64,000 nucleotides of DNA from positions 2,366,001 to 2,430,000 of the forward strand of contig CM052356.1 in NCBI GenBank assembly GCA_028551475.1, written 5' to 3'. The DNA comes from Casuarina equisetifolia. Taxonomy: Eukaryota > Streptophyta > Magnoliopsida > Fagales > Casuarinaceae. Made by a program: the position numbers and the translations under genes. Below, piece after piece: positions 46,842 through 59,152 of the stretch; position 1 is the first letter of the stretch; each line of letters begins with the position of its first letter. The notes below the pieces were generated by a model. That model saw nothing but the letters and a program-made list of their open reading frames with translations, was not told the origin of the DNA and ran no database searches.

Positions 46842-48960
46842 TTGAACCGGCTATAATTGTTTTATTTGCATATTAAATTTTCTTTATGTGATCCCATGAC
46901 AAATTGGAATTATTTCCAATTCTGAAGCGGCTATAATTGGCTTACTTGCATATTGTATTTTCTTTATTTAACACATGAAATAAACTACAATTACTTTCAA
47001 TTCTGAAACGGCTATGATTGCTTTAATTACATATTGGGTTTTCTTTATATAACGCAAGAGAAAAATTGTAATTAAGTTTTTGTATTTTCCAGCAAGTATT
47101 TTTGTTCATTCATATACGGTAAATGGTAAGTTTGTAATAGATAAAAACATTCGACTACCGATTTCTTATTCTTTCTTCTTCTTCACAACTCAGAAATCCC
47201 AACAAACAGTGCTATTATATATGTCCGGTTTTGTTTGACATCTGCGCCGAGCCTTGCATTTTCTAAAATTAAGCTTTGCTTTGACCCCTCTTGCATTTTG
47301 GGTAAAACGGTTTGAAGATCATCAAATTATCCGTCATAAGCTTTAAGGTAGTTTGGTTATTGTTAAATCAAACTCGTAGTTTTAATTAGTTTTTTTAGCA
47401 TTTATTTTATCATCGAGCTTTTTAGACATTTTAGTTTAGAGATAGGCTATTTAATAGTCACTAGGTCAAGGAAAATTAGAGGAATTGTTTTGAGATTGAA
47501 AGCTTAAGTAGCGTGCTCCACTTAAGCAGAAAGTTTAGGTTTTGATTTCTTAAACTTTTGGTTTGATTTCTATCTTATATACTATTTTCGTATGAAGTTG
47601 ATAATTCTAATCACTCATTGTTGATCCTTGTAGATTGGTTCATTACCAAAGTCCATCAAACAACAAGGTATGTCTAAGAGAGTCGTTAACTGGTTGGATC
47701 TTCCGAGGGAACTCCTGATGATCATTAGCAAAAGCCTTGACCCTCACATTGATGTTCCCCAATTTCATAGCGTATGTACCACTTGGCGCTCCTCCATCCC
47801 ACCAACCCATGCTCTTTCTCCTCACCTTCCTATTAAATTCCCATACCCCGACACTGTGTTTGGATCTACGATTGCAATACAAGCTCTAGGTTGTCTTTAT
47901 GAAAGCACACTCTATCTTCTTAAACCATTAACTTCAAATTCTTCTTTGAATAAGGGTTGGTTGGTCAAGGTCAAAGATTCTAGTCTAGGAAGGCTACATC
48001 TTGCAGATCCACTCAACCACATGGTAGTTTGGCACCATCTTAAGTCAAGGACTTTGAATTTATTGAAGTTTCGGGTTGTGGAACTAGGTAAAATGTATTG
48101 CCTTAAATTTCGCATTTGCCTAGATGAGAATTATCGAAGGCCTAACACTCATGTTCCCATAGTTACCCTTTTGATTTTGGGTGCACAAAAGTTGTGATGT
48201 CCTGTAATTCAACCTCGATTAATGCATATGAGTCAGTAGCCTTCTTGATGCTTCGATGAGGGAGATTAGCTTTTGCAAGATATGGGGATGAGAAGTTGAC
48301 TTCTATAGATGATCGGGAGTTTGAGCATGTAGATATTATCGTTTATAAGGGCTAATTCTATGTTGTTGATAAGTATGGAAAGCTATCGCAAATTGAAAGT
48401 TCATCATTAAAATTGGTACAATGTTCACCTCTATTCTCTTGCGAATTATGGAGTCAGAAGCATCTAGTAGAGTTATGTGGATCTCTTTATATTGTTGATA
48501 GATTGAGAAAACACCAAGAAAGAGGTGCTCTTAAGATGGTTGATGTGAAGGTGTATAAGTTGGATGAAGAATGTGGACAATGGGTGTTAGTGAAAAGCTT
48601 GGGTGATCAAGCATTCTTTTTAGGTTGTTACCATTCTTTTTCTATATCGACTCAAGAACTCATTGGTTGCAAAGAGAATTGCATTTACTACCATGGTAGA
48701 AGGGAATTTGGTGCTTTTGATATGGAGAATCATAGCATTCAATATTTTTGTGCCTCCACTAATAATCCTCTACCTTTTTATGTTACTCCAACTTGGTCTT
48801 CTTTCATAGATCCTTAAGTGGATAGATTAAGCCATTGAGGAAAATATTTTTATATGTTTTCATGTGAGGCTCAACTCTTGCTATTGTTATGTTTAAATTT
48901 TCTATAATATGTTTTTCTTTCCTTCCTATAATATGATCTTTTGATAGAGATTAGGGTAAT
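46842..48960 (+). repeat. left arm of the F-box inverted repeat
   Basis: About 1.9-2.1 kb that is the inverted counterpart of 50990-52868: upstream repeat units, 5' flank, F-box coding sequence and 3' flank are all present in both arms with roughly 85-90% identity by eye. The spacer (48961-50989) holds the cyclin tail copy. Left breakpoint: V-ATPase flank ends at ctctcccgaa and the arm begins at ttttgaaccggctata. Confidence 0.88.
47670..48817 (+). pseudogene. F-box/DUF295 gene with frameshift and stops
   Basis: Starts with an intact F-box (ATG at 47670; VVNWLDLPRELLMIISKSL) and runs open for 175 codons to about 48170, where a base change of frame occurs near FHCTK in the intact genes (here ILGAQKL then stop). 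In the correct frame two more stops are met: TGA near 48258, after FLML, and TAA near 48352 in the YKGQF block. From 48413 to 48817 the frame is open again to a full C-terminus ending WSSFIDP. An F-box domain without the DUF295 half might be made, but the gene is most likely dead. It faces the intact gene at 51171-52271. Confidence 0.85.
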
Positions 48961-49041
48961 TACAAATTATTTATTCTAAATGATACAACGATTAAAACTT
49001 GATATAAATTTTCTTGAGTTTTGAGTAATGTGCATGAAAAA

Positions 49042-49858
49042 TCGAGAAATACTTTAACGACAGGACGTGGGCTGCAATTGCTCAAACGTTCTTGGTGAGA
49101 AAGCTTCTTTGGATCGCTTTGGTTGCTCTATTTCTAGTTAGCATTTAAGTAGGGATTTTCTGATAGTTTCAAGTGAACTACTAGGCATGTGACAAATATA
49201 TAGTCTGTTAAATTTTTGAATCAAAAGCAAAATTGTAAAGATAGTAAAGAAATTCAAACTGTATTTAGAAATAATTATGTAATTCAATCAAAAAATCTTC
49301 ACAAATTTATGGTATGAAGTCAAACATTACTTTCTACATCTATTTGTAACAAATTTATAAATTTTAAAAATTATTAAAGTTATTTTGGATCAAAATTCTT
49401 CTATATTCTTTAAAGTTATTTCTATAAGAACACGTCCATAATTTTTTAAGTTGTTTTCAATCAAAATTGTATTTTGAAATAATTATGTAATTCAATTGAA
49501 AATCTTTATGATACCAAGCCAAACCCTACTTTCTACATCTATTTGTAACAAATTTATAAATTAAAAAAAAAGTCATCAAATTTTTTCCCATCAAAATCTT
49601 GGAAGTTGTTCTCCATCAAAACAATTACATATACCATTGCTCATTAGCTAGCAAGCTATTTCTATTACTCAAATTTTGCAAGAAATGCTAAGGAAAGAAG
49701 TTAATCTCAAAAGAGACGTCGAAGTTTCCCAACAAGTAAAACATTTTGTATAGGATATCCAAAACAACTCAAGTTCCCAACAAGTAAAAGACTTTGTATA
49801 GGATATCCAAAACAACTCAATCTATAATATTAAAATGTCTCGCAAAAATTGCAAAACT
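49042..49858 (+). repeat. copied cyclin 3' end, block 2
   Basis: Second copy of the cyclin tail and downstream DNA. Near 49726 it has a 52-bp tandem duplication (gttcccaacaagtaaaa ... caactcaa twice) that the other copies lack. Confidence 0.85.
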
Positions 49859-50989
49859 AATGCCTACCGATGTTGTTCAGGAACTCACAGCTGCATGGTC
49901 TTGCTTTTGCCGTGTCACACAATAATGCCAACAATAATATCAGTTGTTCTTGGATTTATCTCCCTTATGTCTTACAACATAAGAAATTAGTTTCGTATGT
50001 GGTAAATTAGGTAGAAGAACATACAAAAGTTAAGGTATTGTTTCATACCCATAAATGCTAATATATATGAAAGAAGTTAAAAGAAAAATAATATTAAAAA
50101 AAAAATCATAAAAACACTGTCATCAAATCTATATTAAATTTTATTAGATATGAGTAACAACAACTATTACCAATAATTTCTCTATTTGATTGATAGATGC
50201 ATGTAATGTGTTCTTACTAATGTAAAAATACTACAACTTCTTATTCTCTCTCATAACTTACATTGTCGATTGGTTGAGAATAAGAAAAATTATTAAAATT
50301 ACTAAAAACAAATTTCAAAAGGTTTCTTAATCTATTTTCCACTAGTTTCTATTTAAGAAATATATATAAAAAAAATTTTACATGGTAACAACTTTTACTA
50401 GCTTTGAAATCAATCTTTGAATTGGTCAAAATAAAATAGAGATTTCAAGTACATTTTACCTATTAAAGACGTCATGATATGATAATATACTTATAAAATT
50501 AGAATTTTTTTACTATAAATAGATAATTCTTATGTCTACATAAATATATCTACAAGATTCACATTATTGAGAAAGAAAAACCATTTTGCGTGTAACTTAG
50601 GTACATACTTGGAATATTGTACTTGTGAATGCCAAATGGGCTGACCACTAAATTAAGGGAGCACCACCCATTGCATGGTATTAACACCAAAATGAGAAGA
50701 TTTAGCCTTGTGGAGGGAACTTCAATTAAAAACATGTTGAAGGAGCAAGATTTCCACCAGACCATGTGAAAACCATAGCAAAAGCTCCTCCAATTACTAC
50801 CAACATGGTTGATGCACAACACTTTTACCCATGCAATTTAATGGTTTGTCTCTTGTCTTAAACAACAAAAAATTCATAACTACAAATTTTTATCAATTTT
50901 AATTTATAGTGAGTCAAAAGGATGCCAAACTCAAGACTCCTTAAGAAAATTTATATTAAGTTTTAATCGTTGTATTATTTAGTATAAAT
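49859..50989. other. AT-rich spacer
   Basis: Shared with 13801-14870; includes a stretch near 50690-50840 that is absent from block 1 and has no known relatives. No gene. Confidence 0.55.
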
Positions 50990-51170
50990 AATTATTTGTA
51001 ATTACCCTAATCACCATCAAAAGATCATATTGTAGGAAGGAAAGAAAAACATATTATAGAAAATTTAAATATACCAATAACAAGAGTTAAACCTCACATG
51101 AAAACATATAAAAATATTTTGCTCAGTGGCTTAATCCATCCACTTAAGGATCAATGGAAAAAGACCAAGT

Positions 51171-52271
51171 TTAAATAACACAAAAAGGTAGAAGATTATC
51201 ATCAGAGTTACAAAAATATTGAATGCTATGATTCTCCATATCAAAAGCACCAAATTCCCTTCCACTATGGTAGTAAATCCAATTCTCTTTACAACCAACA
51301 AGTTCTTGAGCCGAGGTAGAAAAAGAATGGCAACGAGTTAAAAAGAATGCTCGATCACCCAAGCTTTTCACTAAAACCCATTGTCCACATTCTTCATCCA
51401 ACTTATACACCTTCACATCAACTGTCTTAGGAACAGGAGATCCTTTTATTCTCAATCTATCAACAATATAAAGAGATTCACATGACTCCACTAGATGCTT
51501 TCGACTACTTAACTCGCTAGAGAATGGAGGTGAACACTGTACCAATTTTAAGGATGACCTTTCTATTTGTGATAGCTTTCCATACTTATCAACAACATAG
51601 AATTGGCCCTTATAAACAATAATATCTTCATGCTCAAACTCCCGATCATTTATACAAGTCAACTTCTCATCCCCATATCTTGCAAAAGCTAATCTCCCCC
51701 ATTGAAGCATTAAGAAAGTCGCTGACTCATATGCATTAATTGAGGTTGAATTATGGGACATCACAACTTTGGTGCAGTGAAAATCATAAGTGTAAAAGTG
51801 GGGAAGATAAGTGTTAGGCCTTCGATAATTCTCATCCTGGCAAGCACCAAAGTGAAGGCGATATATTTTACCTAATTCCACGACCCGAAACTTTAATAAA
51901 TCCAAAGTCCTTGAAATGAGATGGTTGCGGCCGAGTGGATCCACAAGATGCGGCCCTCTTGGACTAGAATCTTGAAACTTGACCAACCAACCCTTATTCA
52001 AAGAAGAATTTGAAGTTAATGGTTTAAAAAGATAGAGTGTGCTTTCATAAAGATGACCTGGAGCTTGTATTGCAATTGTAGATCCAAATGCAGTGTGGGG
52101 GTGTGGGAATTTAATAGGAAGGCGAGAGAGAGGGGTGGGTGGGATGGAGGAGCGCCAAGTGGTACATACGCTGCGAAATCTGGGAACATCAATTCGAGGG
52201 TCGAGGCTTTTGCTAATGATCATTAGGAGTTCCCTCGGAAGATCCAACCAGTTAACCACTCTCTCAGACAT
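51171..52271 (-). CDS. F-box protein with DUF295 domain (SKIP23-like), 366 aa, second copy
   Basis: Close paralogue (well over 90% identical by eye) of the gene at 15029-16129, with the F-box at residues 6-46 (VNWLDLPRELLMIISKSL) and a DUF295 domain after it. Small differences: two residues missing after SSIPPT (PLSRLP against HALSRLP), one residue added around DSSPRG, and a few substitutions (NW for NC near the C-terminal IYYH). The same early stop occurs after FCVI, so that truncation predates the block duplication. Start chosen at 52271 on the same grounds as the first copy. The tight similarity in coding sequence suggests recent duplication or gene conversion. Confidence 0.85.
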   Translation of the reverse strand: MSERVVNWLDLPRELLMIISKSLDPRIDVPRFRSVCTTWRSSIPPTPLSRLPIKFPHPHTAFGSTIAIQAPGHLYESTLYLFKPLTSNSSLNKGWLVKFQDSSPRGPHLVDPLGRNHLISRTLDLLKFRVVELGKIYRLHFGACQDENYRRPNTYLPHFYTYDFHCTKVVMSHNSTSINAYESATFLMLQWGRLAFARYGDEKLTCINDREFEHEDIIVYKGQFYVVDKYGKLSQIERSSLKLVQCSPPFSSELSSRKHLVESCESLYIVDRLRIKGSPVPKTVDVKVYKLDEECGQWVLVKSLGDRAFFLTRCHSFSTSAQELVGCKENWIYYHSGREFGAFDMENHSIQYFCNSDDNLLPFCVI

Positions 52272-52619
52272 ACCTTCGTTGTTTGATGGACTTTGGTAAT
52301 GAACCAATCTACAAGGATCAACAATGAGTGATAAGAATTATCAATTTCATACTAAAATAGTATATAAGATAGAAATCAAACCAAAAGTTTAGGAAATCAA
52401 AACCTAAACTTTCTGCTTCAGTGGAGGATGCTACTTAAGCTTTCAATCTCAAAACAATTCCTCTAATTTTCCTTGATCTAGTGACTATTAGATAGCCTAT
52501 CTCTGACCTAAAAGGACTAGGCTTGGGATATCCAAGATAATTAGGTTTGAGAAGCGCCAAACCTAAAATTTAATTATCTAAAAAGCTCGATGATACTTGC
52601 TGAAAAATACAGAAGCTGA

Positions 52620-52862
52620 ATTACAATGTTCTCCTGCGTTATATAAAGAAAACCCAATATGCAATTAAATCAATCATAGCCGTTTCAGAATTGAAAGTAA
52701 TTATAGTTTATTTCCTGTGTTAAATAAAGAAAATACAATATGCAATTAAGCCAATTATAGCCGCTTCAGAATTGGAAATAATTCCAATTTGTCATGGGGT
52801 TACATAAAGAAAATTTAATATGCAAATAAACCAATTATAGCCGGTTCAGAATTTGTAGGAGA
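52620..52862 (-). repeat. three-unit repeat in the F-box upstream region, block 2
   Basis: Same array as at 16480-16738 but without the 25-bp internal duplication in the first unit. Confidence 0.75.
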
Positions 52863-53194
52863 TGACTAGAAACATATAGGGCGCAATTAAACCAAAATCC
52901 ACAACCTTTTGGCTCTGTTCTTTCGATGAATTATGAGTAATGAAGTAACAGGAAGGAGCCAAAATTGTGTGCATTTTGGTTTGATTGTCGTTGTCACATA
53001 AAGAACGCAATTAAACCCAAAACCTAGACCCTTTTGGTTTGATTGTCGTTACATAAAGAAGTAAAAGAATAATGACGGAGGACGTGATTTGATTTCTGAG
53101 GCATAGGCTAAACCCTAATTCCACGATAGGAGATTTCAACGAATTCAAAGACGTAAGGTGGAGAAGGGAGAACCTGAGTCTGTGATTGGAGAGC

Positions 53195-53405
53195 GAGAAC
53201 GAAAAGCTGCAAGTTTTCCGAGTTTGACTCCTCGACCTTGATCAACCAAGCGTTGTTGCGACAAGAAGATAGAGAGTGATTTCGCCAGAGATAATAAATG
53301 TCCCTCCCACCACTGATGTAGATCTCAACGCGGTGCTGGGGGGTGGTAATTTGTGAGGAAAGTGGGGAGACCGAGCGTGTGTCGGCGGGTAAGAGGATCG
53401 GCAGG
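53195..53405 (-). pseudogene. broken second F-box/DUF295 fragment, block 2
   Basis: Minus-strand DUF295 piece (TTPQHRVEIYISGGRDIYY, then NNAWLIKVEESN), without the two-base loss of block 1. No F-box and no continuation. Confidence 0.65.
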
Positions 53406-55064
53406 GAGTATTTAGTTATAAATGTCTGGTCTCTTCTCTCTCTTCTTTTTTTTTAATTAATTTTTTAAACCTTCCTTAAAAGTCTAAAGTAATGTTTAAA
53501 AATTAAATTTGTGTAAATCTCGATTTCAACCCCTAAATTTTATCAAATTATAGTTATTAAATATATAAAAATTACATTACTGTCAAATAATTTTTTATTA
53601 AATATATAAATAGTATAAACAAATTTGAAGTCAAAATTATAACTTTTTTATTCCCACATTACATAGACTACTAGTTGAGTTATATATTTTTTGATCAATT
53701 TAAATTGATTATAATTTTATTTTTTTATTAACTTGATATTAAGTAATAAATAGGATTTTTATAAACCTTTCAAGAATATCAAAATTACTATAAATTTTTA
53801 TATTGTTTGTATTTAAAATCTTTGCAAATTTGGGTATTAAATTGATGAGATTAAAAATGAGTTTATAATTCAAGCTGTTTTTGCCTTCTCCTTCTCCTTC
53901 ACTTGATAATTGATAATTTCTAGATTTTCTAATACTTGTAAGAGCATTGAAAAAAATCTTTACTGTTTTATTTTGGAGATTTTGTGCAAATCCATGAGGG
54001 GAAAGATCAATGGAGTGGTAGGCCCAACCTTCAACATACAAACGTTGGAAACCCTCCTAGACCTATATGTTTTAAGATGCATGCCTAACTGGAGTTCCAA
54101 TTGGGCGAGAAGTCTTGGGTCTTAGTCATTGGTTTGCAAATTAGAAGAGCCATACTCCAAGTTGGCAGTGTAGTTGAACGAGTCCTAGGAAGAACTTAAA
54201 TTTTGATATTTTTTATGTTTAAAATCTTTGTGAATTCCGGTATTAAATTGATTAAGTAAAAAATTAATTTCCTTATATTTCTTGTACCTTTGTGTCTCCG
54301 TTGTGTTTTTGGTTTTTTACGTACATGATATATTTGATAATTAATGGTAATATGGATATCAAAAAGATAATTTAGGAATTAAATAAATGCTTTTTATATA
54401 ATTACAAAATGATATTTTGCGCAAACCTGAGTATTTGTCTCTTAGAATCCCTTTTAGCTACTCAACAAGAAGCACAATGCCGCAATAAACTCGATACAAA
54501 ATGCTAGTGCAAACGCATGTAAATGGAAAATAGACAAAAACATTTGACATAAATAAAACGGCAACTTGGAGAGAGAGAGAGGTAAAGCAGCTGTGAGTGG
54601 GATGATGGAGTGGTAGTGATGAAGTTTAGATTTGTATCCATATTTTATTGTATTGTGTCGCAATTTAATTTTGTATTAATTGTAATAATAAAAAATTAAA
54701 AAGCTATACTATTTATTCTTGTAAACTTCATGAAGATATAAGGTGAACTTTTTAGGGCTTATTTGGTACAAAGCCTTGGGCATATTTTTTGATCCATCAA
54801 TGGACCGAGTCTTCTGCTAGTGTTGCAATTTCTTTGAATAGTCTAGTAAACATTAAGGAGAGTGGTAGAGTAGTTGCCATAATTACTTTTCTTGATAAAT
54901 GAAGAGAAACATACAAGAGACAAGCCATAAAAGTCTTTTCTATCACTTAAAAATGACTTTTATGAGCCTCCAAAGGATGGCCCTCTCATTGGTTCAGATT
55001 GAACAGCTTCCTCTTCTTGTTCGAAGAAAGTTTTGGCAGCATTAAAAATGACTGTATAGTGGTG
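53406..55064. other. AT-rich tail and unassigned DNA
   Basis: 53406-54180 is the duplicated tail. 54580-54780 matches 20255-20445. 54855-54905 matches 18005-18060, showing that about 680 bp separate pieces that are adjacent in block 1. No gene. Confidence 0.5.
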
Positions 55065-55235
55065 ATGGAAGTCAAAGTCCTGGCGTTGTAACATCAAATG
55101 GTGAGCAAGACCATTGAAACATGGCATTGTAGTCATCTGGTGAAAGATATTGTAGAACCATTTCTTCTAAAGTAACATCATCATCAGTAGTAGTGTATAA
55201 TTCAATCTCCCCTTCTTGAGTAACTGGAACTCTGA
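55065..55235 (-). other. short coding-like frame, unrecognised
   Basis: On the minus strand an open piece reads RVPVTQEGEIELYTTTDDD, followed by TLEEMVLQYLSPDDYNAMF, then a stop near 55070. Its acidic, low-complexity-free composition looks like real protein rather than noise, perhaps the last exon of a decayed gene. I cannot name a family. Confidence 0.3.
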
Positions 55236-55574
55236 AGAAGACGAATATGCATCATCCAATACTGATTTGCAGGGCACTGATTTATAGAAAGCTTATTCTA
55301 CGGAACAGTCTGACGCTTATCTCAAAAGAACCGATGCATTAGTTTCCGGCTAATGTAATACATGGTCAAATTTTTCATGAATGAGTGTGTTTGAAGTTCT
55401 GAAGACCTGAGGGAGTAGGAAAAGACTAGGACTTTGTAGCTGTACACAACATTGCAAATTCCTTACAAGTTCTGCTATGCCTCCTGTACAAAATATAAAA
55501 GATCACGATTTCCTCTAGCCAGGCTTGTGCATGGTTATGGAATTAGGAGAGACTCATAGTGCCTTTGCTATAAA

Positions 55575-55705
55575 ATAATTGTTCAAAATGATTATCCCAA
55601 TACGTGTAACAAACAATATCAATCGAAAATAAACAATGCCATGAAGAAAAACCCAATTTGTTAGATTTCGACTCTTCCAATGCGGCCGATAAAAGGAAAC
55701 TGTTT
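55575..55705 (-). pseudogene. PHT1 exon 2 relic
   Basis: The block gatttcgactcttccaatgc near 55665 matches the intact PHT1 exon 2 around 59735 (gactcttccaatccgatcaa, encoding [10 protein letters not shown]), and the neighbouring bases resemble 56790-56890. Downstream DNA to about 55800 resembles the PHT1 3' flank at 58810-58910. Only a remnant. Confidence 0.5.
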
Positions 55706-56216
55706 GTTTGCTTGAAGAACCAAAAGTACTTTTATTTGTACAAATTTCTGATCATGCATTCCTTTGCTTCGTTTTATTTCTGTCATTAACCTTGAAACAT
55801 GTCTTTTTTCTTTTTCTTTTTTCTTTTTCTTTTTTCTAAATAAACGAATTATATATCTAATTTTTAAATGTACATGACTATACTAGGGACATACTGTTAG
55901 GTTAAGGCCACACAACATCAAGTCAAAAAGAAAATAACCTTATATAATACTAAACATATTAAATATACAAGTTTTCAGCTATTTTTGATATCTTTCTAAT
56001 GTTGAAAAATTTATCTCTAATAAGGCTCTCAATAATTTCAAGAGTAAGAAATTCTAAATTAACACTTTATCTACGAAATTTGTTGTTCATATCCTTCCAA
56101 TAGCACAAATAATTAAAGTAAAAGTAAATTTAAATATTTTTACCTTGAAACTCTTCTTTTTCACATGTGAAGAAGTCAACTAATTCTTGAGCCATGAAAG
56201 ATAGAATGAACAGCGA
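55706..56216. other. AT-rich stretch
   Basis: Polypyrimidine run at 55806-55838 (cttttt repeats); nothing coding. Confidence 0.45.
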
Positions 56217-56492
56217 AAACTGGAAAAGCCCTAGACTCACCAACATGCAGTTCGCACATCGTATATGCTGGGAATCCACATCCTATGGAACTGAACACCA
56301 TGATCGACACACTGCACCTCCCGACTATTTACCAAGCCTACCGAATATGAATTGACCGATCATGGGGCCCCGAAAAGCCACAGCCGATTCATAGGCGTCG
56401 GTGAAGAGGCTTTTGCCGATTATGATGATAACCTTGAAGTGTTACCTCCAAGTTTTCACAGTATCTAGGGCATAAAGAAGCTTCAACGCCAT
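56217..56492 (-). pseudogene. PHT1 exon 1 relic
   Basis: Minus-strand reading from the ATG at 56492 matches the start of the intact transporter (61198) to about codon 125, with many indels. About 90 bp are missing between the equivalents of the first and second membrane helices (around 56375), and stops occur early. The region just upstream to 56640 resembles the PHT1 5' flank. Confidence 0.7.
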
Positions 56493-56749
56493 TATTGTAA
56501 AACTTTGCTAGGGGTTTAACTATCAAGTCCACTCGCAATAGCGAGACAGATTGCGAGAGCTCCATTTTTATACACTGTGGCCTTCATATGGTGCTGCATC
56601 TTGAATCTGCGTGATTGTTGTACTCATCCTCTCATTAGCACCAAAAATGCCATGACATGTAATCCATATGCACAAGATGAAAGTTCCATACCAAAAATTT
56701 TAGAGCTGATTTTTAGGTTGAATTTTTAAAATTTTAATAATTTAAATCA

Positions 56750-57245
56750 ATCAGGAAAGAGTCTATAGGCATTATGAGGGTGATGGTCTGGTCCAAAATT
56801 CCTATTCCAATACATTAAATAAACAATCCCAACCACAAATAAACAACTGCAATGAAGAGAAAGCTCATTTGTTGGACTTCAATGTACCAATAAAATGGAC
56901 GTTCACCCCGTAGCCTGGAATTGTTGAACAGATGGCTACAACTGCTTGGAGCTTTGCAACATTGATGGCATCTTGATAGGCACTTTGTACTTCCTACGGA
57001 GGTAATGCTTATATATCAGGCACAAGAATTGATGGTCGCCGTAAAAGACATTGTCAATGAAGAACCGCGTGGGGAGCATAGATCACGGCCAAATATACCA
57101 AGGGAACATTTTGGTCATCCAAAGCCTTATGGTTCTGCATAGTTCTGCTGTTCCTATCTAATTGTAAGGAATTGACTGATATAAAAAGTTAATTGGACCC
57201 GAAATTTCTGGCTTGATTAATTTTTTATATTATAAGTGACATTTT
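56750..57245 (-). repeat. left arm of an inverted repeat around PHT1
   Basis: Inverted counterpart of 61547-62105. It contains a decayed PHT1 exon 2 piece (56880-57090 resembles 59750-59960: accaataa, ggaattgttg, tcaatgaagaaccg) and flanking DNA. Confidence 0.75.
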
Positions 57246-59152
57246 CATATTTATGTAATGTTGTGTAAGGTCTTATTACAAAAGTATTCTCACTATCTAT
57301 TTTGTATTGATATAGTTTATATATAATTTTTTTATTTAAAAAAAAAGGCATGTTATCAGAATGTGTAGCTCCAATGAGAAAGCATTTTAAAAAAATGTAT
57401 TTTAATTTTTAGATTAATATGAAAAATTAATCTAACTTTAAATTTCTAGCTTGATTGATTTGTTCGTTCATTAGTGACTTTACCAGACTTTTTAGCCCTG
57501 ATGAAAAAATATCTAAAAATTTCATTGACTTCAATGCAAGAGAAGTTGAAATTATAGAGAGAATTTCTCATCTAGCCACGAAGCCAAGCAGCCCAAGACA
57601 AAAGAAGTCCCAAGTTTGAGACACAAAAGCCCTTCATCCCTTTTGTGTACTAAATAAAAAATCTCATATCTAACTTAAAATTTTAAGATGATTAGTAGAG
57701 AAACTAATCTCTTTATTAATCACTCTCTTATGCTATTATGTTCCTATTAAGGACATAACATGCCTTGTCACCCTAAGCATGAAAAGTAAATTAACCCATG
57801 AGGATGATGTCCATGAACAAAAAGGTGAAGATAAAACTTAGATTATGATATTACATTAAAAATTATAAATAATGACTTATATACAACTTAAAACTTTAAA
57901 ATATTAAGTAAATGAACTCATCTCTTTACAAACTATTCTCCTTCATTGCAAAAAATTGAAATTTTATACTATTTCAAGAAGTAAATGCACAAAATTGGGA
58001 TTATGAAATCAAAGTTCCAAATGTTTTCAAAGTTCAAATTGCATTTGAAATGATTGTTGAAAGTTGCATCAACTAGTTTAGTTTATTAGTTCAGCAGACA
58101 ACCAATGGTCTAAGAGATTAAAACAATGGAAGCAATCGCCCTCCCCTCAGATTTCATCCTCCAAATAGCTAGAACAGTGGAAGCACTCTCGGGGAACTGA
58201 AGTGAAGAAAGAAAGGCAACATAGGGATGAAGAAAGAACCCCGGAATCCTCGAGGGCTCTTAGGAATCAACAAAATGGCTTCTAATACGATTAAAAAAAT
58301 ACAAATAAGTCAAAGAAGGATCAAACAGAAGATGAGCTCTTATTTTTATATTTTTGACAAATTATCTTTTCTGGATTTTCGATATGCATGTTCAGGTGAT
58401 GTTTTCTTCTGGTTTTACTCCAGTTGCGTTGTTACTAGTACCACTTGTTTTTACATTTTATCATATTCCATACATGAATTTTGATTCCTTTTGCCTAAAA
58501 CACAAAGAATTTATTGTTGACTTTATAGATCGTCCCACGTTACCAAGACATGCACCTAAGGATTTGTTTAAATTAAAGAAATTTCCTCTCCTTCAACTAG
58601 CTATAGAGTTGGATTTGAAGCTTTCTAATCTTAAAATATTTTAAGATTTCTTAACACATGTAATATTTCATAATGGGATCCTATGAGGGAATAAATTTTA
58701 ACTTCAGCAATTATGCAGTTTAAAATTCATTATCGTTGGTGGTAGGGGGCAGGACTCTTCTAGAATCTTGTTCAAAGGCATTGTAAGACAAGTGACATTG
58801 TAAAAAATATTGACTCCGTTCGCTTGCTTAGAAGAACCAAGCAAAGTACTACTATTTATTCATATTTCTAAACACACATGCTTATTTCTGTCGTCAACCT
58901 TCAGAATATAAAACGTTTGAGGGACTGTTACACAGTTTTTTACATACAGAACCTTCATATTTCAAAGACTTTCTTATACCTTAATCACATAAGTCGACTC
59001 TAATAAGATAGGAAAACAAAAAGAAAGATTAAAAACACGATTCTAAACATATATAACTTAAAACCCCGACAGGTATTAGAGACAGAAAGACAGTTCTCTA
59101 GGCCACTGCACATTGATCTCTTGGCCAAAGTTGCTTCGTCGGAAGATGAAGG
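57246..59152. other. gene-free stretch before PHT1
   Basis: 57475-58440 is the left copy of a direct repeat. Open frames at 58227-58484 and 58354-58644 (the second with a hydrophobic segment) have no relatives known to me. From about 58800 on lies the PHT1 3' flank. Confidence 0.45.
57475..58440 (+). repeat. direct repeat flanking PHT1, left copy
   Basis: Matches 62600-63740: shared blocks include tatcaccctaagcatgaa-like text near 57765 and ggaatcctcgagg near 58243, through ttttactccagttgc. Confidence 0.75.

Larger units (their letters stand above)
50990..52868 (-). repeat. right arm of the F-box inverted repeat
   Basis: Inverted counterpart of 46842-48960; matches block 1 at 14870-16745 in direct orientation. 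Confidence 0.88.
48410..54180 (+). repeat. segmental duplication, block 2
   Basis: Counterpart of 12397-17990. Together with 46842-48409 it shows the complete left arm, which block 1 lost at the copia junction. Confidence 0.9.
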
